Shown piece by piece: positions 8,870 to 17,400 of a stretch of DNA of 37,086 bases. The stretch is taken from assembly GCF_017307495.1 (NCBI RefSeq), contig NZ_JAFKHE010000017.1, positions 1-37,086 on the forward strand. The letters run 5' to 3'. Below the pieces are notes generated by a model. That model searched no databases. It had not been told where the DNA came from and worked only from the letters and a program-made list of their open reading frames with translations. This DNA comes from Devosia sp. (GTDB lineage: Bacteria > Pseudomonadota > Alphaproteobacteria > Rhizobiales > Devosiaceae). A program made the position numbers and the translations under genes. Position 1 is the first letter of the stretch. Each line of letters starts with the position of its first letter.

Positions 8870-9409
8870 ATGACGACCAGGAACTACGTGATCGACGAGA
8901 TGATCTCGGCCAAGGCCATCGCGGCCAGGGTCGAGGCGCTGGCCAAGGAGATCTCGACCTACTACGCCGGTACGGACAAGCTGGTGGTTGTTGGCCTGCT
9001 GCGCGGCTCGTTCGTGTTCATCGCCGACCTCGTGCGCGAGCTCGACCTGCCGGTGGAGGTCGATTTCCTCGAGGTGTCGAGCTACGGCAACGCGACGGAG
9101 TCGAGCCGGGAGGTGCGCATCCTCAAGGATCTGCGCGGCGAGATCGAGGGCAGGGACGTGCTGCTGGTCGAGGACATCGTCGATACCGGCTACACGCTGA
9201 AGCACGTGCTCGAGATCCTCAATACGCGCCATCCCAAGCGGATCGAGGTGTGCGCACTGCTCGACAAGCCATCGCGGCGCGAGGTGGACGTGAAGGCGCG
9301 CTGGATCGGCTTCGAGATCCCGGACAAGTTCGTGGTCGGCTACGGGATCGATTATGCGCAGCGCAACCGCAACCTCGGTCATATCGGGGCGGTGCGCTTC
9401 ACCGACTGA
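8870..9409 (+). CDS. hpt: Hypoxanthine phosphoribosyltransferase
   Basis: A 179-aa cytoplasmic purine salvage enzyme that makes IMP (and usually GMP) from hypoxanthine or guanine and PRPP. The PRPP-binding signature [14 protein letters not shown] lies about residues 98-111. An earlier [12 protein letters not shown] segment binds pyrophosphate, and the C-terminal [23 protein letters not shown] is typical of bacterial Hpt. The length matches the family. The ATG is two bases after the permease stop, with AGTAGG as a poor ribosome-binding site, so translation is probably coupled to the permease. Expressing a purine salvage enzyme behind a sugar permease is unusual. A hairpin at 9417-9445 may end the operon. 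Confidence 0.96.
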   Translation: MTTRNYVIDEMISAKAIAARVEALAKEISTYYAGTDKLVVVGLLRGSFVFIADLVRELDLPVEVDFLEVSSYGNATESSREVRILKDLRGEIEGRDVLLVEDIVDTGYTLKHVLEILNTRHPKRIEVCALLDKPSRREVDVKARWIGFEIPDKFVVGYGIDYAQRNRNLGHIGAVRFTD

Positions 9410-9753
9410 GGATGCGCCGAAGGCCCGACAGCCGCGCGGCTTCGGGTTTCGCTGCAGTTCTGCCGCTCCCGAAGGTGCGGCATGGGCGGGACTTCGTCCC
9501 TGTGGCGGTCGTCCGCCAAACTGTACAAAGGTTGGGACTCTCGCCCCGCCCATCGCGAAGGGATTTTTGGTGATCCGCACCACGAAGCGATGCAGGAACG
9601 GCCCACCCCAGGCGCGACGGCTCGCCCCTGGACCCAACCCCCACCGCGACGCCCCGTCGGCGCCTCGCATCGGTGAGGTCGGGGCAGAATAATACGGGTA
9701 GAGCGAGGGGGAATAAGTTTCGAAGAGATGCCGCATCCGGGCAGCAGAAACCC

Positions 9754-9768
9754 GTTCAGGATCCGTTC
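9754..9768 (+). promoter_or_regulatory. GTTC-N7-GTTC direct repeat
   Basis: GTTCAGGATCCGTTC is a perfect match to the alphaproteobacterial SOS-box pattern GTTC-N7-GTTC and continues as CATCGG, like the repeats near 4170 and 14395. It lies 108 bp before the TetR start at 9877. The binding protein is not known. Confidence 0.35.
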
Positions 9769-9844
9769 ATCGGCAAGGCAGACCGGTGACAGACTGATGA
9801 TGGAATAAGGCCAGTGATGCTGTCGCACATTGTACTTGATCCGA

Positions 9845-9862
9845 ACCGTACGTTACGGTACG
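9845..9862. promoter_or_regulatory. Operator-like dyads before the TetR gene
   Basis: ACCGTA-CGT-TACGGT (9845-9859) and the overlapping CGTAC-N6-GTACG (9847-9862) are symmetric. They lie 14 bp upstream of the TetR start codon, as expected for autoregulation by a TetR-family repressor. Autoregulation is an inference. Confidence 0.5.
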
Positions 9863-9876
9863 GCATTCGCTACTCG

Positions 9877-10524
9877 ATGGAGAGACCGGTGGCAGTTGCC
9901 GTTGCCAACAGCGAAGAGACGTTCACGCCGCGCCAGCAGCAAGTGCTGACGGCCGCGCTGGACCTGCTCGTCGAACAGGGCGACCGGCTGACCATGACCT
10001 CCGTGGCCCGGCGCGCCTCGTGCTCAAAAGAGACGCTCTACAAGTGGTTTGGCGACCGCGATGGGTTGCTGACCGCCACCGTGCAGTGGCAGGCGGCCAA
10101 GGTGAAGGCGCCCCATGTCGACCGCTGGCGGCTCGACGCCGGGTCGCTGCGCCAGAGCATCGAGCAGTTCGCGCATGACCTGTTGGGCACGATCGTCGGG
10201 CAGGTCTCCGTGACGCTCAACCGGCTCGCTATCGGGCATGCCGGAGCCGAGAAGCACGGGCTCGGGCAGATCGTGCTCGAGAACGGCCCGCTCGCCATCC
10301 GCAAGCGCCTGAAGCCGGTGCTGGAGGCGGGACGGGAGGCGCGGCTGCTGCGCTTCGAAAGTTCGGAGGAGGCCTATCGGAGCTTCTTCGGGCTGGTGGT
10401 GCGCGACGCACAGATCCGGCTGCTGCTCGGCGAGTCCTACAGCCCGAGCGACGTTGAGATTTCGCGCGACGCAGCGCGGGCAACGGAGCAGTTTTTGAAG
10501 ATCTACGGGGTGGGCACGGCCTAG
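9877..10524 (+). CDS. TetR/AcrR family transcriptional regulator
   Basis: A 215-aa one-domain repressor. The N-terminal helix-turn-helix spans about residues 20-60: VLTAALDLLVEQGDRLTMTSVARRASCSKETLYKWFGDRDGLL is the classic TetR signature, with LYKWF in the recognition region. The C-terminal ligand-binding part resembles the AefR-like group (TetR_C_7), which often controls efflux or membrane functions. The frame is open to an ATG at 9814, but that segment includes the operator-like dyad, so the ATG at 9877 is preferred. No effector gene follows directly: a REP-like repeat and ilvC come next, so its targets may be elsewhere. Confidence 0.85.
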   Translation: MERPVAVAVANSEETFTPRQQQVLTAALDLLVEQGDRLTMTSVARRASCSKETLYKWFGDRDGLLTATVQWQAAKVKAPHVDRWRLDAGSLRQSIEQFAHDLLGTIVGQVSVTLNRLAIGHAGAEKHGLGQIVLENGPLAIRKRLKPVLEAGREARLLRFESSEEAYRSFFGLVVRDAQIRLLLGESYSPSDVEISRDAARATEQFLKIYGVGTA

Positions 10525-10540
10525 TTGCAGCCACCAAGGT

Positions 10541-10618
10541 GTCGTCCCTGCGAAAGCAGGGATCCATCTATCCGCTGGCGCGGGCCGTGAGTGGGATCCC
10601 TGCTTTCGCAGGGATGAC
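10541..10618. repeat. REP-like palindromic repeat with GAAA tetraloops, copy 1
   Basis: Two inverted 25-bp arms (10541-10565 and 10594-10618) differ at one position and are separated by 28 bp. Each arm is itself a small hairpin: CCCTGC-GAAA-GCAGGG on the left and its complement on the right. A diverged second copy is at 18253-18326. Elements of this GTC(A/G)T-CCC-TGCGAAAGCAGGGAT type are common between genes of many GC-rich proteobacteria. Confidence 0.85.
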
Positions 10619-10660
10619 ACCGGAATTAGCTGGATGGCCAGGGGCCGTCCGAGAGTTTGA

Positions 10661-11719
<1,059 letters not shown>

Positions 11720-11746
11720 ACCGTCCGCAGGGTCCGTCGAGTTGTG

Positions 11747-11770
11747 CGAAGGGGCTTTAGGGCCCCTTCG
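11747..11770. terminator. Possible shared hairpin between ilvC and DUF1003 gene
   Basis: CGAAGGGGC / GCCCCTTCG forms a perfect nine-bp stem with a six-base loop between convergent genes; it overlaps the last codons of the minus-strand gene. There is no clear T-run on either side, so efficiency is doubtful. Confidence 0.5.
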
Positions 11771-12248
11771 TCGTTGCGGCGACAGTTTCCTCCCCGAGGC
11801 GCTCCCGGGTGAGCAACTCGATCAGCCGGATCAGCCGGCCGATGTCTTCTTCGCGCAAGAGATCGAGCTTCTGGTGCAAGGCCTCGATATCGAGCTCGGC
11901 ACGCAGGTTGACGTCGTAGTCGAGCTGGGCCTTCTGCCGGTCGATCACTGCCTGCCGGTTCTGCGCCATCATCAGGATGGGCGCGGTGAACGCGGCCTGG
12001 AAGGAGAGCGCGAGGTTCAGCAGGATGAAGGGGTAGGGGTCCCAGTGCTGGACCCAGCCCACCACGTTCAGGGCGATCCACAGGACCAGGATCGTCGACT
12101 GGATGATGATGAAGCGCCACGAGCCGACCGTGGCCGCGATGCGATCCGAGAGGCGGTCGCCCACGGTGAGCCGGGGTGGCTCAACGTTGCGGAGGGTGAA
12201 CTGCCTCGCGGGATGGGTTTCGATGTCGGCGGGGTCAAACGTTGGCAT
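11757..12248 (-). CDS. DUF1003 family membrane protein
   Basis: A 163-aa protein of the DUF1003 family, whose molecular role is unknown. After a charged N-terminus with LTVGDRLSDRIAATVGSW (residues 27-44), which precedes the family's first helix, there are two hydrophobic segments (about 45-66 and 71-92) joined by a short loop with HWDPYPF. The conserved stretch PFILLNLALSFQAAFTAPILMMAQNRQ follows. The remaining 70 residues are a charged, probably coiled-coil helix (DRQKAQLDYDVNLRAELDIEALHQKLDLL is part of this stretch). It converges on ilvC and lies 30 bp after the TetR gene at 12279 on the same strand, so the two may be cotranscribed. Confidence 0.88.
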   Translation of the reverse strand: MPTFDPADIETHPARQFTLRNVEPPRLTVGDRLSDRIAATVGSWRFIIIQSTILVLWIALNVVGWVQHWDPYPFILLNLALSFQAAFTAPILMMAQNRQAVIDRQKAQLDYDVNLRAELDIEALHQKLDLLREEDIGRLIRLIELLTRERLGEETVAATTKGP

Positions 12249-12278
12249 CTGGCAGCCTCATGACGACGACGCCCGACC

Positions 12279-12896
12279 CTAGCGCATGCTCCTTGCCAAG
12301 TCTTCGGGCTCCGGCACGACGGAGCGGTCGCCGGCATCCACTGTCCGCACCATGAGGTCCACGGCCGCCGCGGTCGCCAGTCCCGCGCTCCGGACCAGCG
12401 TACGCCAGGTGTGAAAGCTCAGTGCCAGCCCCAAGGCCGCCTGCTGCGTGTGCGACAGCCCGTCCGACAGAGACGCGAAGATTGCTCCGAGCGGCTGGCC
12501 GAAACGCAGGTCCGAAATCTCCCGCAAGGTCGCGTTGTCTTCGGCATCGCGCAGGACCGCCGCCACCAGTTGCTCGTTGCGGGCGAACCAGCCGTAGAGG
12601 GCGTCGAGCGCCTGTCGCAGCCGCGTTTCGGGGTCGTTCGTCGCTGCCCACTGGTCGGGCGAAGGCAGCGCGTCCCGCTCGGCATGCAGACTCGAGCAGG
12701 CCAGGAAGATCGCGCGGTCGTCGGGGAGGTGGGCGTAGACGGTATGACGCTGCACGCCGGCGCGTTCGGCGATCATGCTGATGGTGGTGGCCGACGGGCC
12801 GATCTCACCATGCAGGGCCAGGGCGGCCTCGACGATCCGCTGCCGCGTCTCGGCCTCCTGCACAGCCCGCTTGCCCTTGGTGTAGCTTCTTGACAT
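12279..12896 (-). CDS. TetR family regulator divergent from MBL-fold gene
   Basis: A 205-aa TetR-type repressor. The helix-turn-helix lies about residues 14-60: a TRQRIVEAALALHGEIGPSATTISMIAERAGVQRHTVYAHLPDDRAIF stretch has the family pattern, with HTVYAHLPD in the recognition helix. The C-terminal ligand domain is helical and alanine-rich. The ATG at 12896 gives the standard N-terminus; its ribosome-binding site is poor and one of two matching dyads (12902-12917) ends five bases upstream. That arrangement and the divergent metallo-beta-lactamase-fold gene suggest that it represses itself and that gene. The DUF1003 gene follows on the same strand 30 bp later. The effector is unknown. Confidence 0.87.
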   Translation of the reverse strand: MSRSYTKGKRAVQEAETRQRIVEAALALHGEIGPSATTISMIAERAGVQRHTVYAHLPDDRAIFLACSSLHAERDALPSPDQWAATNDPETRLRQALDALYGWFARNEQLVAAVLRDAEDNATLREISDLRFGQPLGAIFASLSDGLSHTQQAALGLALSFHTWRTLVRSAGLATAAAVDLMVRTVDAGDRSVVPEPEDLARSMR

Positions 12897-12901
12897 TCCA
12901 A

Positions 12902-12917
12902 TGCACACACGTGTGCA
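12902..12917. promoter_or_regulatory. Operator-like dyad O1 (TGCACAC-AC-GTGTGCA)
   Basis: A perfect 7-bp dyad with a two-base centre, adjacent to the tetR start codon. A related site lies 43 bp away at 12945. Binding by the divergent TetR protein is an inference from position and symmetry. Confidence 0.6.
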
Positions 12918-12920
12918 GCC

Positions 12921-12935
12921 ATTCAGCTGCGGTTC
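12921..12935 (+). promoter_or_regulatory. Imperfect ATTC-N7-GTTC direct repeat
   Basis: ATTCAGCTGCGGTTC, continuing as AT, has TTCA units 11 bp apart. It matches the phased repeats at 4158-4183, 9754-9768 and 14388-14402 with one mismatch in the GTTC pattern. It lies between the two TetR-type dyads. Confidence 0.25.
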
Positions 12936-12944
12936 ATATTCTGT

Positions 12945-12960
12945 TGCACATACATGTACT
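12945..12960. promoter_or_regulatory. Operator-like dyad O2 (imperfect copy of O1)
   Basis: TGCACATACATGTACT matches O1 at 12 of 16 positions; the differences are mostly transitions. It lies 34 bp before the MBL-fold start codon and 43 bp (about four helical turns) from O1, well placed to control that gene. Confidence 0.5.
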
Positions 12961-12993
12961 CCGAAATGCAACGGAGTTCCAGAGGAGCTGAAA

Positions 12994-13803
12994 ATGGACT
13001 TTCCGACCTTCGTGGGCGCAAGGAAAGTGGCGCCCGACGTGACGACCTTCGCGGGCTTCTTCCCCATCGGGCCGCTCGGCATCCTGCCGGCAAACGCCCA
13101 CTTCATCCACGCCAGGGAGCCGATCCTGGTGGATACGAGCGGCGTGGCGTTCCGCGAACAGTTCATCGATGAGCTGACCAAGGTCATCGACCCCGAGGAC
13201 CTCAAGTGGATCTATGTCAGCCACACCGACCTCGATCATATCGGCAACCTCGAGGCGGTGATGCGGCTGGCGCCGAACGCCAAGATCGTCGTTCCGGGCC
13301 TGGGCGCGGCCAAGCTCGGCCTGCGCGAGGGTTTCGACATGAGCCGGGTGCAGCCGATGGATCACGGCCAGCGGCTCGACCTCGGCGACCGCGAACTGGT
13401 GCTGCTCAAGCCACCGACCTATGACGCGCCGGAGACGACCGGCTTCTTCGATACCCGGACGCGCGTGCTGTTCAGCGTCGACTCGTTCGGTGCTCTGATG
13501 GATGCGCCATACGAGGAACTTGCGGCGGTGCCCGAGGCGACGCTGCGCGACGGCATGGCCACGTGGTCCGGCATCGACGCGCCATGGCTGGGCATGGTCG
13601 ACAAGGCCAAGTTCGGGCATCTGCTCGCCGACATCGAGCGGCTCGACCCGGCGGCGATCATCTCCGGGCACCTGCCCGTCGCCGATCGCGCCGTCACGCA
13701 GCGGTTGTTCCGCAACATGCTGGGCGGGGTAGCGACGCGGATCGCCGGACCGGACCGCGAGACCATCGAGGGCCTGTTTGCCTCTCCGCAGGGGGTGTTC
13801 TGA
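12994..13803 (+). CDS. MBL-fold metallohydrolase, flavodiiron-like
   Basis: A 269-aa metallo-beta-lactamase-fold protein resembling the oxygen-binding diiron domain of flavodiiron proteins, but without a flavodoxin domain. The metal motif HTDLDHIG gives His77, Asp79, Asp81 and His82 in an H-x-D-x-D-H pattern; further ligands are probably Asp in SVDSFGA (about residue 164) and His in SGHLP (about residue 225). Such stand-alone proteins could be hydrolases or bind O2 or NO; the activity is not known. The ATG at 12994 has a strong AGAGGAG site. The gene is divergent from a TetR gene with two operator-like dyads between them and overlaps a tiny ORF at its end, so it looks like a small inducible unit. 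Confidence 0.88.
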   Translation: MDFPTFVGARKVAPDVTTFAGFFPIGPLGILPANAHFIHAREPILVDTSGVAFREQFIDELTKVIDPEDLKWIYVSHTDLDHIGNLEAVMRLAPNAKIVVPGLGAAKLGLREGFDMSRVQPMDHGQRLDLGDRELVLLKPPTYDAPETTGFFDTRTRVLFSVDSFGALMDAPYEELAAVPEATLRDGMATWSGIDAPWLGMVDKAKFGHLLADIERLDPAAIISGHLPVADRAVTQRLFRNMLGGVATRIAGPDRETIEGLFASPQGVF

Positions 13804-14000
13804 TGGCCACCATGATCGAACGGCCGCGCATGAGCAGGGACAATGCCGGGTTGATCAGCATGCCCATCACCACGAGGCAGGGCTGCAGGGGAGTGACCTG
13901 CCCGGCCTTCGCGGTCTGCCAGGGGCGGTGCGAGACACGTCGCAGCCAGGACGAGCAGGTGGTCGGGGGATACCCCGGCGGGCTTGCGGCCTCTGCCTGA
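13803..14000 (+). CDS. Small cysteine-containing ORF coupled to the MBL gene
   Basis: A 65-aa frame whose ATG overlaps the MBL-fold stop codon (TGATG), suggesting translational coupling. The centre, GCRGVTCPAFAVCQGRCETRR at residues 27-47 in part, has four cysteines spaced C-x5-C-x5-C-x3-C that could bind metal. The rest is low complexity and unlike any family I know. There is no signal peptide. It could be a real accessory protein or chance coding; a hairpin with a short T-run at 14013-14038 follows and would end the transcript. Confidence 0.4.
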   Translation: MATMIERPRMSRDNAGLISMPITTRQGCRGVTCPAFAVCQGRCETRRSQDEQVVGGYPGGLAASA

Positions 14001-14012
14001 GCCGTACCGGAG

Positions 14013-14038
14013 AGGGCCCCCTGCGTGGGCCTTTCTTA
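14013..14038 (+). terminator. Possible terminator after the MBL-fold unit
   Basis: AGGGCCC (14013-14019) pairs with GGGCCTT (14027-14033), including one G-T pair, and is followed by TCTTAG. It is 13 bp after the small ORF. The stem is strong but the T-run is short. Confidence 0.45.
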
Positions 14039-14107
14039 GTGGCTGCCCGGGGGCGCGACGCACACTGGGAGTGCGGCCTGCGGGCGAGATGAAGCGCCCG
14101 AAATGCA

Positions 14108-14139
14108 GAGGGCCCCGGCGCTGGTCGCTCGGGGCCCTC
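14108..14139 (-). terminator. Terminator-like hairpin after the DUF1127 gene
   Basis: A perfect ten-bp stem GAGGGCCCCG / CGGGGCCCTC with a 12-base loop lies 27 bp beyond the DUF1127 stop on the minus strand, where it is followed by TGCATTT. It may terminate that gene. Confidence 0.55.
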
Positions 14140-14165
14140 AGTCTCGCCTGTCACAGGCCACGAGA

Positions 14166-14330
14166 TCATTCATGGCCGCGAGAAGGCGAGCCGCGACGGT
14201 TGGCGCGCATCAGGGCAAGGTCGCCCCGGGTGAGCCCGATATCGCGCAACAGGTGGTCATCGAACTTCATCAGGTCGGTGATGACGCGCTTGCGTTCGGC
14301 GCGCCGGAAGAAGGACGTCAGATCGAACAT
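14166..14330 (-). CDS. DUF1127 family small protein, 54 aa
   Basis: A 54-aa micro-protein of the DUF1127 (YjiS-like) family. The diagnostic stretch is at residues 13-38: KRVITDLMKFDDHLLRDIGL followed by TRGDL, and a basic tail RANRRGSPSRGHE ends the protein. Small DUF1127 proteins in alphaproteobacteria bind RNA or affect RNA turnover and phosphate or stress responses in the cases studied. The ATG at 14330 has AGGAG seven bases upstream. A phased GTTC repeat (14388-14402) lies about 58 bp upstream and a terminator-like hairpin follows. It is divergent from the AsmA-family gene. Confidence 0.92.
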   Translation of the reverse strand: MFDLTSFFRRAERKRVITDLMKFDDHLLRDIGLTRGDLALMRANRRGSPSRGHE

Positions 14331-14387
14331 GTCGTTGCTCCTGGATTGCCTCGGCTGGCAGGGGGCGGCTTATTGCCAGAGTGGAAT

Positions 14388-14402
14388 GAACCGGCGATGA
14401 AC
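14388..14402 (-). promoter_or_regulatory. GTTC-N7-GTTC tandem repeat before the DUF1127 gene
   Basis: On the plus strand ATGAACCGGCG is repeated exactly in tandem (14386-14407); on the minus strand this reads GTTC-ATCGCCG-GTTC. It lies between divergent DUF1127 and AsmA genes and matches the alphaproteobacterial LexA pattern. An OmpR/PhoB-type regulator with 11-bp phased sites is the alternative. Confidence 0.45.
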
Positions 14403-14482
14403 CGGCGCTCCCTGCTCGCCGAACGTCGTCGTGTCCTGTTGCGCGAACAACACGAAATGCGAAGGTAGCGGCTGATCTACCC

Positions 14483-17400
14483 GTGACGCGACAGGAGTGT
14501 TTGCCTACACTCGCGTGCGTTCTGCGGAGATTCATCGGGCTCGTGCTCAACCGGCTCTTCATCATCGTCGGAGTCGTCGCGATCCTTGCCATCGTCGCGG
14601 CCTTTGTCGTGCCCAGCTTCATCCCCTGGGGGGCGTATCGGGACCGACTGGCGACCATCGCGGCGGAAGCGCTCGGGACGCCGGTGCGGATCAAGGGCGA
14701 GGTGTCGTTCTCGCTGCTGCCGCAGCCCCGGCTGAAGCTCGCCGATGTCAGCGCCGGACCCGAACAGGCCCCGAACCTGAAGGTGGAGAGCGTCGAAGCG
14801 GATTTCTCGCTGATCGACTTCCTGCGCGATCGCTACAACGTCACGCGGCTGGTGCTGGGTCATCCGACAGTCACGATCAATGTCGGCGAGGACGGTTCGA
14901 TCGACACGGGGCTGGCGCTGGCCAAAGCGGTCGAGAGCAACATCGCGATCGCCAATGCGGCGATCAGCGGTGGTCGGGTCGAGCTCAACGACCATCGCAC
15001 CGGGCAGACCTACCAGGCCACGGACGTGACGGGCGACGTGAAGCTCGAGGCGTTGCATGGGCCGTTCTCGTTCCAGGGTTCGGGGACCGTGGACGGCGCG
15101 GGATATGCGCTCCGGGTCGCCACCGGCCCGCTCGATGCGGCCGGAGGAGGCGCGCTGACCCTCAACCTGCGTCCGGCGGACGGCTCATTCACCTTGTCGG
15201 CCGAGGGCACCATCACTCCGGGTCTCAAGCCTGATTTTGCCGGCACCGCCACGTGGCGGCAGCCGCCCCGCAAGACGGAAAGCGCGACGGAGGCGGATGC
15301 CGGGCAGGGCGACCTGGTGATGACCAGCAAGGTCGTGGCGACGCCCTCCCGCCTGCTTTTGTCGGACTATGTCGTCGTGCCCGACGAGAACCGGGCGGCA
15401 ACCCGGCTGCTTGGGGCTGCGGAGGTGACGCTTGGGCCGGACATGTCCTTCAACGCCGTGATCTCCGGCGGGGTGCTGGCGCTGCCCCCGCGCGACGCAA
15501 CGGCAGAGGCGGCGGTCGAGCCGTACGAACTGCTGCGACTGCTCAGGGAGTTGCCCTTGCCGACCGTTCCCGGCATCCCCGGAACGATCGGCGTGGATAT
15601 TGCCGAGCTCAACCTGCGGGCATTCTCGCTGCGGAACGTGCGCCTCGATGCGCGGGCGCATGACGGCAACTGGACGGTGACCCGCTTCGCCGGTGCGCTA
15701 CCGGGTGACACGTCGGTCATGCTGTCCGGCGAGGTCAGCACAACGACCGGCCGCCCTGAATTCGCAGGCCGGCTGTCGGTGGTCTCGCAGCGGCTCGACG
15801 CATTGAGCACGTTGTGGCGCAAGCCGGCGGCGGGCAACCCGCTGTTCGGCATGCCGGGCGGAATCGATGCGCGGATCGACCTGGTGGGCGACACGCTCTC
15901 GATCAGCGATGCAACGCTGGATCTCGACAGCGAGAGGCGCAGTTTCTCGGCGCAGATCGGGCTGGGAGCGCGCGACCTGCACCTGACCGCGAACCTGGGC
16001 ACACTCGATGCGGCGCGCAGCGCGGCGCTGCTGGCCCTGCTGCCCGACCTCGGCAGTGACGCATCGTTCGCCGCCAGCTTCACGAAGGGCGAGTTCAAGC
16101 TCGCGGCGGAGGCGATGACGATCGGCGGGCTTGAGGGGCGGTCGCTCGAGGCTGCGGGCTCATGGGACGGCGGGGTGCTGGCGCTGGACAGACTCGCGGC
16201 GGCCGACCTGGGCGGCGCTGCCTTCGACGCCAAGCTCACGGCGTTTGGCTCGTTGGCCAGGCCGGAAGTATCCGGGGGCGCGACAATATCGGTCGCGTCG
16301 GCCGACGCGCCAGCGCTCAAGGCGCTGTACGGAGCCTTGCGGACATCGCCTGCGATGGTCGCGTTCCTGAGCCGGTCGCTGCCGGCGGAGCTGAGGCTGC
16401 AGCTGGATGCGCCGACGGGGGACGGGGCACAGAGCCTGACGCTGAGCGGCAGGCTGGCGTCGTCGGCCATATCGGCCGAGGCGCAGGTCGGAGCCGGCTT
16501 TCTCAGGGCGCTGTCGGGCCCGGTGAAGGTCCGGCTCGACCTCAAGTCGAACGATACTGCAGCCATGACGGCGCAGTTGGGCTTCGGCACTGCTGCGGTG
16601 TTCATCGACGGCGTGCCGCTGCACCTGGTCGGGGTGGTCGACGGCAACGTCGCCAACAGCCTCGAGGCGACAATGCTGCTCGAAGGTGGCGGCGATGCGC
16701 TGGGTTTTTCCGGCAACATGGTGGTTACCAACCCGGATGCGTTCAGCGGCAAAGGGACAGTGAAGGCCAAGTTCGCTGACGCCTCGGGGCTGGTCGCGTG
16801 GCTGGGGGCGGGGGGCATCTCGTTGCCGGCACTCTCGGCATCGGGGACGCTGACCTTCGATGGGACGCAGGCGGTCGCGGTGAGCGACATCACCGGCACC
16901 TCCGGCGAACAGTCCTTCAAGGGCAAGCTCAACCTTTCCCAGCGGGGCACGAACCGATCGATCACCGGCACCCTGGACCTGGGGAAGGTGGAGGTGGGGG
17001 CGCTGATGCGCACCTTGCTCGGCCCGGCATCACAACTACCGGGCCCGGGTGCCTGGCCGGATGGCCCCTTGGCGACCGGCGACGTCGCGCGGTCGACCGT
17101 CGGGCGGATCGGAGTGACGGCCTCGGGCCTGGAGGTGGCGGGGGCCGAGGTGGCGACCGACCTGCACTTCGATCTCGACTGGGATGCAACCAACACGCGG
17201 CTGCGCAACGCCGGCGCCAGCATCGGGCAGGGCAGCGCTTCGCTGGAACTCAGCGTCTGTTGCGCGGGGCCCCTGTCCGACAAGCAGGTGAGCGGGCGGA
17301 TTGCGCTCGCCGGCGTCCCGCTCGATCGCATCGTGCCGACAGCCGTGGCGGCTGCGCTGGAGGGGACCATTGATGCATCGGGGCGCTTCGACGGCACCGG

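Larger units (their letters stand above)
9410..9876. other. 467-bp gene-free region with stacked hairpins
   Basis: No convincing protein gene is seen; open frames on both strands are arginine/proline-rich GC artefacts. The first part holds a weak hairpin after hpt (CCGAAG / CTTCGG, 9417-9445). A perfect nine-bp stem ATGGGCGGG (9482-9490) / CCCGCCCAT (9545-9553) encloses a TGGCGG-TCGT-CCGCCA hairpin (9503-9518). Next to it CATCGC (9551-9556) pairs with GCGATG (9587-9592) around a GGTG/CACC hairpin. This could be a structured untranslated RNA or relic DNA; I recognise no RNA family. The right end holds regulatory sites for the TetR gene. Confidence 0.35.

Noticed and set aside
9379..9828. Minus-strand ORF in the gap after hpt
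   Set aside because: No ribosome-binding site, arginine-rich composition, and no family resemblance.
9410..9876. tRNA gene in the structured gap
   Set aside because: No T-loop consensus, anticodon arm or CCA-compatible acceptor stem can be assembled.
11747..11770. ilvC attenuator or leader peptide
   Set aside because: The hairpin is downstream of ilvC; no short Ile/Val/Leu-rich leader ORF lies upstream.
13419..14063. 214-aa minus-strand frame opposite the end of the MBL-fold gene
   Set aside because: Overlaps a solid gene and reads as low-complexity Pro/Arg/Ser sequence.
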